Shown: positions 1 to 10,316 of the stretch, piece after piece
Position numbering within the stretch: the stretch's first letter is position 1
How the letters are laid out: the number at the start of each line of letters is the position of its first letter
From: JBCBCP01 sp039817385
GTDB lineage: Bacteria > Pseudomonadota > Alphaproteobacteria > Rhodobacterales > Rhodobacteraceae
Length of the DNA stretch: 64,000 nt
Assembly: GCA_039817385.1 (NCBI GenBank)
Contig: JBCBVY010000001.1
Span: 372,001-436,000 of the forward strand
Reading direction: 5' to 3'
The notes under the pieces: generated by a model
Seen by the model: the letters and a program-made list of their open reading frames with translations, nothing else
Databases searched by the model: none
Told to the model about the DNA's origin: nothing
Made by a program: the position numbers and the translations under genes

Positions 1-310
1 TGACGAAACACCGTTTTTCCAGATCGGAGAGACGAAATACGGCAAGCCCATCCTCGTGCGGACCTATGATGCGGAGATGTCTTTCGAAGAGGCGGTGAAG
101 CTGCTGATGCTGAGCTTTGATTCAACGATCAAGGCGAACCTGAGCGTCGGCTTGCCGCTGGACCTGCACCTCTACGAAGCGGACAGTTTTGCGCTGGGCC
201 GGGTGCGCCGGATCGCGCCGGGGGACGCGTTTTTTGAAACGCTGTCCTCGGGCTGGGGCGACGCCCTGCGCCGCGCATTCAAGGACTTGCCGGATTACGA
301 AATCGACTGA
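1..310 (+). CDS. Anbu-type proteasome-like peptidase, C-terminal part (5' end outside window)
   Basis: Reading frame 2 is open from the first bases to the TGA at 308-310, giving about 102 residues without the start. The segments FQIGETKYGKPIL and SFDSTIKANLSVGLPLDL are, from memory, characteristic of the C-terminal half of COG3484, the predicted proteasome-type peptidase called Anbu. The family is an HslV-like N-terminal nucleophile hydrolase; the catalytic N-terminal threonine would lie upstream of this window. In alphaproteobacteria this gene commonly follows genes for a circularly permuted ATP-grasp, an alpha-E domain protein and a transglutaminase-like protein, which may therefore lie just upstream (inference). 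Confidence 0.8.
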   Translation, partial: DETPFFQIGETKYGKPILVRTYDAEMSFEEAVKLLMLSFDSTIKANLSVGLPLDLHLYEADSFALGRVRRIAPGDAFFETLSSGWGDALRRAFKDLPDYEID

Positions 311-385
311 GCAGGGCCTCAATCAGGCCTGGGCAGGCCTTCTTCGGCTGCGATGAAGGCCCGCAAAGGGGCCTGAAGAGCGACG
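311..385. repeat. REP-like nested inverted repeat, copy A
   Basis: Two nested stems are visible: TCAGGCC (323-329) pairs with GGCCTGA (370-376), and inside it GGCCTTC (336-342) pairs with GAAGGCC (355-361). A closely similar element with the same TTCTTCGGC loop begins directly after the lipoprotein stop at 8251. Both copies start at the base after a plus-strand stop codon, so they may act as 3'-end or termination structures. Confidence 0.7.
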
Positions 386-468
386 CTTGAGCGGTGAAAA
401 ACGGCGTCGCAAACAGGACAGACAGGCCCGTATACTGTCGTGCACCATTGCCTCAGCAGGAGGCCCGC

Positions 469-552
469 ATGCGTTTGGATCATGTCAAGATCGCGCTGGT
501 CAGCCGCACCATCGGTGCGGACCGGGGTCGTGCGGCGCGGGGGCGCCCCTGA
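469..552 (+). CDS. Possible 27-residue leader peptide ahead of the MttB-like gene
   Basis: An ATG at 469 lies 6 bases after a strong ribosome binding site (CAGGAGG). The frame reads MRLDHVKIALVSRTIGAD and then an Arg-rich end, stopping at 552. A TATACT at 431-436 could be a -10 element, but no convincing -35 was found. It may be a leader peptide, a tiny protein or chance; only the ribosome binding site argues for translation. Confidence 0.25.
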   Translation: MRLDHVKIALVSRTIGADRGRAARGRP

Positions 553-568
553 AGGGTCCAAACCCTTC
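504..568 (+). promoter_or_regulatory. Two hairpins in the leader of the MttB-like gene
   Basis: CCGCACC (504-510) and GGTGCGG (514-520) form a perfect 7-bp stem with a 3-base loop. GAAGGGT (551-557) and ACCCTTC (562-568) form a second 7-bp stem with a 4-base loop, starting at the stop codon of the small reading frame. The arrangement suggests translation-linked control of the downstream gene, but no known riboswitch class was recognised. Confidence 0.35.
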
Positions 569-595
569 ACATGACCCCAGCCAAGGATACCCGAC

Positions 596-2134
596 ATGAA
601 CGATCACTCCGCCCTGCGCTCCGGTGGACGCTCTGCGCGCCGCAAAGCGCGCGCTGCTGCTCTGCCAGACCATATGCGCCCCATACGCCCAGGTATGTCC
701 GGCGGGCACTACCAACCCATGACCGAGGCGGAGGTGCTGCGCATCCACCGCGCCGCCCTGCAAGCCCTTGAAACCATTGGCCTTGCAGACGCGCCGCAAT
801 CCGGCATCGATGCGATGACCGCATACGGCGCCGTACTGGGCGAGGATGGTCGCCTGCGCTTTCCCGCGTCCGTGGTCGAGGACGCGCTGGCCTCCGCCAA
901 CCGCAACTTGACCCTGCACAGCCGCAACGGGCTGACGGACCTCGACCTATCGGGCACCCGTGTGCATTACGGCACCGCCGGAGCGGCGGTACATCTGGTC
1001 GATCCGAACGGGCGCGACTACCGCGAAAGCACCATTCAGGACTTGCACGACGCCGCGCGCATCTGCGACGTGCTGGACAACATCCACTTCTGTCAGCGGC
1101 CAATGGTGGCCCGCGACATCCCCGACAACCTGGAGATGGACCTGAACTCCGTCTACGCTTGCGTGTCCGGCACCCACAAACATATCGGCATGTCCTTCAC
1201 CGAGCCGCACCACGCGGCGCAGGCGCTGGAGATGCTGCACATGGTGGCGGGCGGCGAGGATGCGTGGCGCGCGCGGCCCTTCATGTCCAACTCTAACTGC
1301 TTTGTCGTGCCGCCGATGAAATTCGCCACCGAAAGCTGCGAGGTGATGGAGGTCTGCATCCGCGGCGGGATGCCCGTGCTGCTGCTCTCGGCAGGCATGG
1401 CCGGGGCCACCGCGCCGTCCACCATCGCAGGCGCCATCGTGCAGGCCGTGGCCGAATGCCTCGCCGGCCTCGTCTACGTACAGGCCATTCAGCCGGGTGC
1501 GCCCGCAGTCTTCGGCACCTGGCCTTTCGGCCTCGATTTGCGCACCGGCGCGATGACCATCGGCTCGGGCGAGCAGGCCCTGCTCACGGCGGGCTGCGCC
1601 CAAATGCACCGCTTTTACGACCTGCCCGGCGGCGCTGCAGCAGGCGGGTCGGACAGCAAGCTGCCCGATATGCAGGCCGGTTGGGAGATGTCGAACACCG
1701 CGACGGCAGCGGGCCTTGCAGGCTGCAACATGATCTATGAGGCGGCAGGGATGCACGCCTCCCTGCTCGGCTTCTGCTTTGAATCCCTAATCCTCGGCGA
1801 TGACCTCATCGGTCAGGCGCTGCGCTGCGTGCGCGGGATCGAGGTTACGGATGAGACGATGGCGCTCGATCAGATCGCGCAGGTCTGCATGGGCGGGCCG
1901 GGTCACTACCTTGGCACGGCCCAGACGATGGCGCGGATGCAAACAGACCATGTCTACCCCGCCCTCGGCGACCGAACCTCGCCCAAGGAATGGGCGGAAA
2001 AGGGAAAACCGGACCTGCTCGCACGCGCCACCGCCCGCAAGGAGGAAATTCTCGCCACCCGCAGCACGGCACGGCTTGCCCCGGAGGTGGACGCCGCGAT
2101 CCGCGCACGGTTCACCATCCACCTCGGCGCCTGA
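596..2134 (+). CDS. MttB-superfamily (non-pyrrolysine) methyltransferase
   Basis: The 512-residue product is recognised as a COG5598 / trimethylamine methyltransferase family protein. These TIM-barrel enzymes move a methyl group from a methylated amine to a corrinoid protein. Pyrrolysine-encoding MttB has an in-frame amber codon; this frame has none, so it belongs to the much larger non-pyrrolysine branch, which includes glycine betaine methyltransferases. The exact substrate is unknown. No corrinoid protein or methyltransferase partner is adjacent. The start at 596 is supported by AAGGA 7 bases upstream. A leader with two hairpins and a possible small peptide precedes it, and a strong terminator follows the stop. 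Confidence 0.8.
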   Translation: MNDHSALRSGGRSARRKARAAALPDHMRPIRPGMSGGHYQPMTEAEVLRIHRAALQALETIGLADAPQSGIDAMTAYGAVLGEDGRLRFPASVVEDALASANRNLTLHSRNGLTDLDLSGTRVHYGTAGAAVHLVDPNGRDYRESTIQDLHDAARICDVLDNIHFCQRPMVARDIPDNLEMDLNSVYACVSGTHKHIGMSFTEPHHAAQALEMLHMVAGGEDAWRARPFMSNSNCFVVPPMKFATESCEVMEVCIRGGMPVLLLSAGMAGATAPSTIAGAIVQAVAECLAGLVYVQAIQPGAPAVFGTWPFGLDLRTGAMTIGSGEQALLTAGCAQMHRFYDLPGGAAAGGSDSKLPDMQAGWEMSNTATAAGLAGCNMIYEAAGMHASLLGFCFESLILGDDLIGQALRCVRGIEVTDETMALDQIAQVCMGGPGHYLGTAQTMARMQTDHVYPALGDRTSPKEWAEKGKPDLLARATARKEEILATRSTARLAPEVDAAIRARFTIHLGA

Positions 2135-2137
2135 CAA

Positions 2138-2173
2138 AAAGGCGCGCGCCCCTGGGGGGAGACGCGCGCCTTT
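2138..2173. terminator. Bidirectional terminator between MttB-like and EF-hand genes
   Basis: AAAGGCGCGCG (2138-2148) and CGCGCGCCTTT (2163-2173) form a perfect 11-bp stem around a 14-base loop. The stem carries A's on one side and T's on the other, and it lies between the 3' ends of two convergent genes. Confidence 0.7.
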
Positions 2174-2231
2174 CCCGAAAGGCGCGGCGCGTGTCTGTCA
2201 TGCTGCCCCGCGCGCCGCAGCCCCCGGTGCC

Positions 2232-2480
2232 TCAGCCGTCCTCGGACGGCATCATCCCGGCCTCTTGCGCGGCGACAACCTCGCTTTCGTCCAGCGCGCC
2301 GCTCGCGTCGAGGTCCATCGCGAGGAAGCTGTCGGTCGACACCTCCGGGTACACGGCCTGCACCTCGTCGATGGTCAGCACGCCGTCGCCATTGGCGTCG
2401 ATCTCTGCGGTGCCCGCGCCCATCGCGAGGGCAGGAACAGTGATCAGGGTCAGGGCTGCGATGCTCAGGCTGGTTTTCAT
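2232..2480 (-). CDS. Small exported EF-hand protein
   Basis: The 82-residue protein starts with a signal peptide (MKTSLSIAALTLITVPALAMG). Two EF-hand loops follow: DANGDGVLTIDE near residues 29-40 and DLDASGALDESE near 56-67, both with acidic residues at the usual calcium-ligand positions. It is probably a periplasmic calcium-binding protein of unknown role. A CAGGAG ribosome binding site precedes the start. It is divergently arranged from the sigma factor gene, so the 2481-2697 gap probably carries promoters for both. Confidence 0.8.
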   Translation of the reverse strand: MKTSLSIAALTLITVPALAMGAGTAEIDANGDGVLTIDEVQAVYPEVSTDSFLAMDLDASGALDESEVVAAQEAGMMPSEDG

Positions 2481-2697
2481 GTCGGGTACTCCTGTTTTGG
2501 TTGGCGAAGGGCTTGTGCGCCTTCATGACAGCAGACGCGGCGCGCCGGGTCTGCATCCCGTCGACGGTTCGGCGCGCGGCGGTCTGCCGATCCGCCACAT
2601 ACGGATTGGCGGGCGGTTGCCCAAAAAGCCCCCAGCCCACCCTTCGGCGAAAACCCCCGGGCTGGTCCGCGGCGATGTGCGAGGTCAGCATGAGGCC

Positions 2698-3147
2698 ATG
2701 CACGCCCTTTTGCCCCTCCTGCCCGCCCTGCGCCGCCGCGCCCGCCGCCTGACCCGGTCTGAGGCGGATGCCGAAGACCTGTTGCAGGACGTCATGGTGC
2801 GGCTACTGTCGGGGCTGGCGAAAGGGCGGCAGATTGACGATCTGCCCCGCTACGCCATGCGCGCACTGAGCAACGAGGCGCGCAGCCGCTGGCGGCGCGG
2901 CACGCGATGCGAAGAACTGCGCGATGACGCTGCGTTTGAGCTGCCAGTGGCCGAAGCCCGCCTGACCTGCGCCGAGACCCTGCGCGCCATCGAAGAGCTG
3001 CCCCGTGCTCAAGCCGACCTGATGCGCCGCGTCGCGGCCGGAGAGACCTCCCCCAAGGCCCTAGCCCGAGCGACAGGCCTGCCGCTGGGCACCGTCATGT
3101 CCCGCCTCGCCCGCGCCCGCGCCGCCCTGCGCGCCAAGCTGGACTAA
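2698..3147 (+). CDS. ECF-like RNA polymerase sigma factor
   Basis: About 149 residues. An N-terminal sigma region 2-like part contains RLTRSEADAEDLLQDVMVRL. A C-terminal region 4 helix-turn-helix contains LARATGLPLGTVMSRLARAR, matching the usual TVMSRLHRAR pattern of ECF factors. The protein would direct RNA polymerase to a small set of promoters. No anti-sigma gene is adjacent. The start is uncertain: ATG 2698 has a poorly placed ribosome binding site, and an in-frame GTG at 2677 would add seven residues. The divergent EF-hand gene is a possible target (inference). Confidence 0.75.
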   Translation: MHALLPLLPALRRRARRLTRSEADAEDLLQDVMVRLLSGLAKGRQIDDLPRYAMRALSNEARSRWRRGTRCEELRDDAAFELPVAEARLTCAETLRAIEELPRAQADLMRRVAAGETSPKALARATGLPLGTVMSRLARARAALRAKLD

Positions 3148-3149
3148 AC

Positions 3150-3450
3150 CTTTAGGTTCGGAGCCGCCCTCGCTTGAGCTCAAAGAGGCAGGAGGGGGCG
3201 GCACGGTCAAGACAAATCGCCGAGGGGCCCCCCGCAGGAGGGGATACGGCTATTTGTCTTGAGCGGGACGACACCGCCTGTCACGCCAGAGATCAATCGA
3301 GGGCGGCTCCGAAGCGTTTTAGGTTTGGTGAGACCCGAAGCGAAACCACCTCAACCATCCATGCCCACCGTCCGCAGCAGCGCGCCCGTTTTGCGCCAGC
3401 AAAACGCCCCCCTCTTCGTCAGATTTTTCCCAAAAATCTGCCCGCGACAA
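3150..3450. repeat. Long multi-hairpin intergenic element, copy 1
   Basis: Outer 21-bp arms at 3157-3177 and 3293-3313 match at 20 of 21 positions when paired. Inner 11-bp arms TCAAGACAAAT (3207-3217) and ATTTGTCTTGA (3252-3262) are perfect and enclose a G/C-rich loop. The palindrome is followed by a tail shared with copy 2 (AGGTTTGGTGAGACCCGAAG), a CGTTTTGC / GCAAAACG hairpin, and an AGATTTTT / AAAAATCT hairpin at 3421-3439. The same succession of parts occurs at 47718-48012 with different stem sequences. The element fills most of the gap between the convergent sigma factor and nrdJ genes. No protein is supported here. Confidence 0.8.
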
Positions 3451-3464
3451 AGCAGCGGGCCAAG

Positions 3465-3489
3465 AAAAAGGGGGGCCCGAAAGCCCCCC
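3465..3489 (-). terminator. Rho-independent terminator for nrdJ
   Basis: Read on the minus strand, GGGGGGC, a 6-base loop and GCCCCCC are followed by TTTTTC. It lies about 130 bases past the nrdJ stop. A second, smaller hairpin, CCCGGC-AAA-GCCGGG at 3592-3606, is closer to the stop but lacks a T-tract. Confidence 0.65.
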
Positions 3490-3617
3490 GTGAGTTTCGC
3501 CGTACAGGCTCAATATGTTAACCGCCCGGTACTTTTCTGCCTGCGGCCTGTACGTCGTCAGAAGCGAACGCATCCGCTTCGTGTCCCGCGCCCCGGCAAA
3601 GCCGGGACGCGCATTCC

Positions 3618-7253
<3,636 letters not shown>

Positions 7254-7425
7254 CGCGCTGCCTCATCTTCAGCATTCCTGTCCTTCGCACTCTCTTCGGA
7301 GCGCACGCACGCCGTGGCACGGGGGCAAAAGTCGCCTGACTGCACAGGTTGGTGCAGCTCAGTAAAAGCCGATGATCTGGCGTGATCTGTCCCTCGTGCC
7401 TGGCCCGCTGCCCCCTTGCGTTGTG

Positions 7426-7472
7426 CCACAAGATGTTGTGGTAGCGAACCCAGCCCGCACAACCTGACGTAT
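7426..7472 (-). promoter_or_regulatory. Tandem NrdR-box-like sites upstream of nrdJ
   Basis: CCACAAGATGTTGTGG (7426-7441) is a 16-base near-palindrome matching the NrdR consensus (ACACWATATATWGTGT) at the conserved CACAA...TTGTG positions. A weaker copy, GCACAACCTGACGTAT (7457-7472), lies exactly 31 bases away centre to centre, the spacing usual for NrdR box pairs. The weaker copy would overlap the -10 region of a promoter whose -35 is TTGACC (minus strand, 7485-7490). NrdR is the ATP/dATP-sensing repressor of reductase genes. Confidence 0.65.
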
Positions 7473-7677
7473 CCTCGGGGGGTGGGTCAATCGAATTTTT
7501 GTCGTTTTTTTGACGAAAATTTCCTTGACCAAATCCGCCTTTTCGCGGGCTGCGATTCCAAATATTAACAAGTGGTAAATACCTAAGCAGTGCAGCGAGA
7601 TACTGTTCACAAGCTGCGTTCGGAAAATCCGTTTTGGCGGGCAGATTTACCGCGGGCACCGCAGGCAAAGCCTGAAC

Positions 7678-7686
7678 TTATCCACA
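7678..7686 (+). promoter_or_regulatory. Perfect DnaA box
   Basis: TTATCCACA matches the consensus DnaA 9-mer exactly. It is a single site, so it is more likely regulatory than an origin. DnaA control of reductase genes is known for nrdAB in E. coli; a role here is inference. Confidence 0.5.
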
Positions 7687-7770
7687 GGCCGCTTTGCTGC
7701 AGCTGCGAAGGATGGACCGCGCCGCGCAAATATGGTGCAGTGGCACCACCGCTGTGAAACCGGAGCCCCG

Positions 7771-8250
7771 ATGACGCGTTTTTTTGCCCGCGCAGGTGCC
7801 TGCGCCGCCTTTTGCCTGATGTTGATGCTGGCGGCTTGCGGCCCCCAATATGTAGAACGCGTCGCTGCGCCCGGAGAGGTTTTGCCCGAACGCGTCGCTA
7901 CATTCCCCGCCGCGCCGGACGCATTGAACGCCTCGTTCCGCGCCGCTTGCAATGATCCCGGGGATCGCTACGTGCGGCCGCGCCGCGGGGTCCGTCAATG
8001 TCGCACCCTGCCCTCTCCGGACCTCGCGGCGTTCCTGCTGGTGCAATATGACGGCGCGCTCGAGGTGCCAACGCTGGTGATCCAGACCGAAGAACGCCCC
8101 GCGGGCGGGCCGGTGGAGGTCGGCTTTTCCTATTTTGCCGAGGTGCCGCAGAAATCGGGGGACACGCGGCGCATTTATTTCAAGGACCGTGAACTGGACG
8201 GGTTCATCGACCAGCTGCTCGTCGCCTCGGGCGGCATGCTACCGATCTAG
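7771..8250 (+). CDS. Putative lipoprotein of unknown function
   Basis: The 159-residue product starts at ATG 7771 after a CGGAG site. It has a lipoprotein signal peptide with lipobox LAAC (residues 21-24: ...LMLMLAACGPQY), so the mature protein would be anchored to a membrane through the Cys. Two or more further cysteines (AACNDPG, RQCRTLP) could form a disulfide. An upstream in-frame GTG or ATG exists, but starting there would bury the signal peptide. No family was recognised. A REP-like repeat begins immediately after the stop. Confidence 0.75.
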   Translation: MTRFFARAGACAAFCLMLMLAACGPQYVERVAAPGEVLPERVATFPAAPDALNASFRAACNDPGDRYVRPRRGVRQCRTLPSPDLAAFLLVQYDGALEVPTLVIQTEERPAGGPVEVGFSYFAEVPQKSGDTRRIYFKDRELDGFIDQLLVASGGMLPI

Positions 8251-8330
8251 GCGGCCTCACTCAGGCCCCTGCGGGCCTTCTTCGGCCCGGATCAGGCGAT
8301 GAAGGCCAACGGGCCTGAAGAGCCGCGTGT
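8251..8330. repeat. REP-like nested inverted repeat, copy B
   Basis: TCAGGCCC (8261-8268) pairs with GGGCCTGA (8311-8318), and inside it GGCCTTC (8274-8280) pairs with GAAGGCC (8301-8307), the same plan as at 311-385. The loop TTCTTCGGC is shared. It lies between the lipoprotein stop and the minus-strand tRNA gene. Confidence 0.7.
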
Positions 8331-8348
8331 GGTTTTTCGAAATTTCGA

Positions 8349-8425
8349 TGGTCGGGGCGGCAGGATTCGAACCTACGACCCCCTGTACCCAAAACAGGTG
8401 CGCTACCAGACTGCGCCACGCCCCG
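8349..8425 (-). tRNA. tRNA-Pro (anticodon UGG)
   Basis: The minus strand starts CGGGGCGTGGCGCAG and ends CGCCCCGACCA with an encoded CCA. The 7-bp acceptor stem CGGGGCG/CGCCCCG is perfect. The anticodon stem CCTGT/ACAGG encloses TTTGGGT, giving anticodon TGG. The T-arm GGTTCGAATCC is standard. Length is 77 bases including CCA. Confidence 0.95.
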
Positions 8426-8472
8426 GCCATCGCACCCCTCTACCGCGGGTCAACGCCGTTGAAAAGGGGCGA

Positions 8473-8955
8473 TCAGCAGGACCAGACCGCATCGGGCAGC
8501 CGGGGGTGCTGAACCTGGGTGCCGACGGTGATTCCCATCCGCTGCGCCAGCCCGCCATTGATCTCGAGCGCGGCCAGACCACGCCCGCCATCGATCACGG
8601 TCTCATCGCGCGGCTGCGCCCGGTGATGGATATGCTGCACGATGCCTGCGGCGTCGATGAAGATCATGTCGAGCTCAATCAGCGTGTTGCGCATCCAAAA
8701 GCTCATCGGGCGGGGCGTTTCATAGACAAACAACATCCCCGCGGAGGCCGGCATCGTTTCCCGAAACATTAGCCCGCGCTGCTGCTCTGCCGGTTCATCA
8801 GCGATCTCGACGGTAAAGCGGGCCGCGCCCCAATCGCCGCGGAGCCGAATCGTGTCCTCGCGGCAGGCTGCCGCAGCAACATCGGCAAAGAGCAAAGACA
8901 GGCAAACCGCCAGCAGGCCGCCTAGTCGTCCTCTGGGGTCAGGGCGGCTTCCCAT
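8473..8955 (-). CDS. Exported DUF192 protein
   Basis: The 160-residue protein has an Arg-containing N terminus and a hydrophobic stretch (LLAVCLSLLFADVAAAA) that looks like a signal peptide. The body carries the DUF192 hallmarks RGLMFRETMPASAGMLFVYE and FWMRNTLIELDMIFID. The family is small, usually exported and of uncertain function. Its start overlaps the end of the cold-shock gene by 34 bases, so the two are probably co-transcribed and translationally coupled. No later start that keeps the signal peptide was seen. Confidence 0.85.
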   Translation of the reverse strand: MGSRPDPRGRLGGLLAVCLSLLFADVAAAACREDTIRLRGDWGAARFTVEIADEPAEQQRGLMFRETMPASAGMLFVYETPRPMSFWMRNTLIELDMIFIDAAGIVQHIHHRAQPRDETVIDGGRGLAALEINGGLAQRMGITVGTQVQHPRLPDAVWSC

Positions 8956-9461
8956 GCGTGCACCTCCGCGGCCATTTTGCCCCGTTTACCTTCGATCACG
9001 CGGATCGCCAAGGCTTCACCGGGGGCAAGATCGGCCAATCCGGACCGGCGCAGCACCTCGACATGCACAAACACGTCCGCGCTGCGGCCGAATACATTGG
9101 CAAAGCCAAAGCCCTTGCCTTTGTCGAACCACTTCACCCGGGCCGGCTCCAGAGGGATGGCGCGAAGCGCCTCTGCGTCCAGTCCGGCAAATTCGGGGAG
9201 GGCGGTCGTAGGCGCCTCCCCTTCGCGCGGGGTGATCGAAAACACCTCAAGCGCCTGGATACCGCGTTCGGTCTGCTGCACGGACACTTCGATCCGGGCT
9301 TGATCCGTGACCGAGCTTTGCCCAAAGTTCCGCAAAACGTTGACGTGCAGAAGGATATCCGGACCGCCCTCGTCCGAAATGACAAAGCCGAACCCCTTGA
9401 CCGGGTCGAACCATTTCACCGTTCCCGACACCCGTCTGCTATCTTGCGTTTGATCCAACAC
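8922..9461 (-). CDS. Double cold-shock-domain protein
   Basis: The 179-residue protein contains two cold-shock domains: residues about 12-78 (GTVKWFDPVKGFGFVISDEG, DILLHVNVLR) and about 105-170 (ARVKWFDKGKGFGFANVFG, DVFVHVEVLR). Both keep the RNP1-like KGFGF and the FVH/LLH RNP2-like motif needed for single-stranded nucleic acid binding. A proline/glutamate-rich linker joins them. Two-domain versions of this length occur widely in Rhodobacterales. An A/T-rich 5' leader of about 117 bp with a CGTCGCGCGACG palindrome (9512-9523) precedes it, which may matter for cold control. Confidence 0.9.
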   Translation of the reverse strand: MLDQTQDSRRVSGTVKWFDPVKGFGFVISDEGGPDILLHVNVLRNFGQSSVTDQARIEVSVQQTERGIQALEVFSITPREGEAPTTALPEFAGLDAEALRAIPLEPARVKWFDKGKGFGFANVFGRSADVFVHVEVLRRSGLADLAPGEALAIRVIEGKRGKMAAEVHAWEAALTPEDD

Positions 9462-9578
9462 GCGCGGCTTTCTGTTTATTTTTGTCCTGCTCCTCTCAAT
9501 TGAACTTTTTACGTCGCGCGACGCAAGGCAAATTTAACACGCTTTTTCAGATATTTGCATTTCGTGCGGCGTGAAATT

Positions 9579-10196
9579 TCAGGGATTCAGGCGCTGAACC
9601 GTCCACCCATCGCCAGTGCTGGAACGCGTCCAGCGGAACCGATCGTGCAGCCGATTTGCGCCATCGGCCCAGAATTCAATTTCTACGGGTGTGATCCGGT
9701 AACCGCCCCAATGGGGCGGACGCGTTGGCGCGGTGCCGTGCTGCGCGGCGGCTTTGGCAACCTCCGCCATGAGCGCGGCGCGACTGCCGAGCGGGCGCGA
9801 TTGCGCCGAGGCCCAGGCCCCCAGCCGCGAGCCAAGCGAGCGCGAGGCGTAGTATGCATCCGCTTTTGCCCCATCCTCCCGCTCCACATGGCCGCGCACA
9901 CGCACCTGGCGGCGCAGCGACTTCCAGTGCATGACGAAGGCGGCCTTGCCCGCCTGCTCGATCTCTTGCGCCTTCACGCCTTCGTAATTCGTGTAGAAGA
10001 CAAAGGCGTCCGCCTCGATGTCCTTCAGCAGCACCATACGCACGTTGGGCATGCCGCCCGCGTCCACGGTGCTGAGGGCAATGGCGTTAGGGTCATTTGG
10101 CTCGGTCTTCTCTGCTTCAGCCAGCCAGGTGCGCGCCAGCGCCACCGGATCGTCCCCGGCAAACATGCCGCTGCGGGCGGGTTCCTTGTCAGTCAT
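9579..10196 (-). CDS. pdxH: Pyridoxamine 5'-phosphate oxidase
   Basis: The 205-residue enzyme oxidises pyridoxine/pyridoxamine phosphate to pyridoxal phosphate with FMN. Family motifs include NAIALSTVDAGGMPNVRMVLLK (FMN-binding strand region), FYTNYEGVKAQE, and the C-terminal HWGGYRITPVEIEFW followed by LHDRFRW and WTVQRLNP. The start at 10196 follows a GGAGACCGCAG ribosome binding region; an upstream in-frame Met lacks one. It is divergent from fabI. Confidence 0.95.
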   Translation of the reverse strand: MTDKEPARSGMFAGDDPVALARTWLAEAEKTEPNDPNAIALSTVDAGGMPNVRMVLLKDIEADAFVFYTNYEGVKAQEIEQAGKAAFVMHWKSLRRQVRVRGHVEREDGAKADAYYASRSLGSRLGAWASAQSRPLGSRAALMAEVAKAAAQHGTAPTRPPHWGGYRITPVEIEFWADGANRLHDRFRWTRSSTGDGWTVQRLNP

Positions 10197-10316
10197 CTGC
10201 GGTCTCCTTTCCCCCGGCATGTGCGGCATTGCCCCGCCCTGTCAATCCATGCCGCCGCTTGAAGCGTCCCCGGCAATCGCCTAATGCTCAGCCGGGCTAG
10301 AGAACGGGGGTTTGCG

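Larger units (their letters stand above)
7254..7770. other. 517-bp control region between nrdJ and the lipoprotein gene
   Basis: No convincing gene is present. Visible elements: a NrdR-type box pair (7426-7472) with a -35-like TTGACC on the minus strand (7485-7490); an A/T-rich imperfect palindrome with arms near 7494-7503 and 7512-7521 around a T-rich centre; TTAA-N7-TAAA at 7565-7579, one base off a CtrA box; and a perfect DnaA box at 7678-7686. It is markedly more A/T-rich than its surroundings in 7485-7600. Confidence 0.6.

Noticed and set aside
3150..3450. Insertion sequence or MITE with target duplication
   Set aside because: No transposase and no clear flanking direct repeats were seen. 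The conserved hairpin order and differing stems fit a structured element better than a recent transposition.
7254..7668. Small minus-strand reading frames upstream of nrdJ
   Set aside because: They run through the NrdR boxes and promoter region, have no good ribosome binding sites, and encode no recognisable protein.
7678..7686. Replication origin suggested by the perfect DnaA box
   Set aside because: Only one good box was found, and none of the genes usually flanking oriC is nearby.
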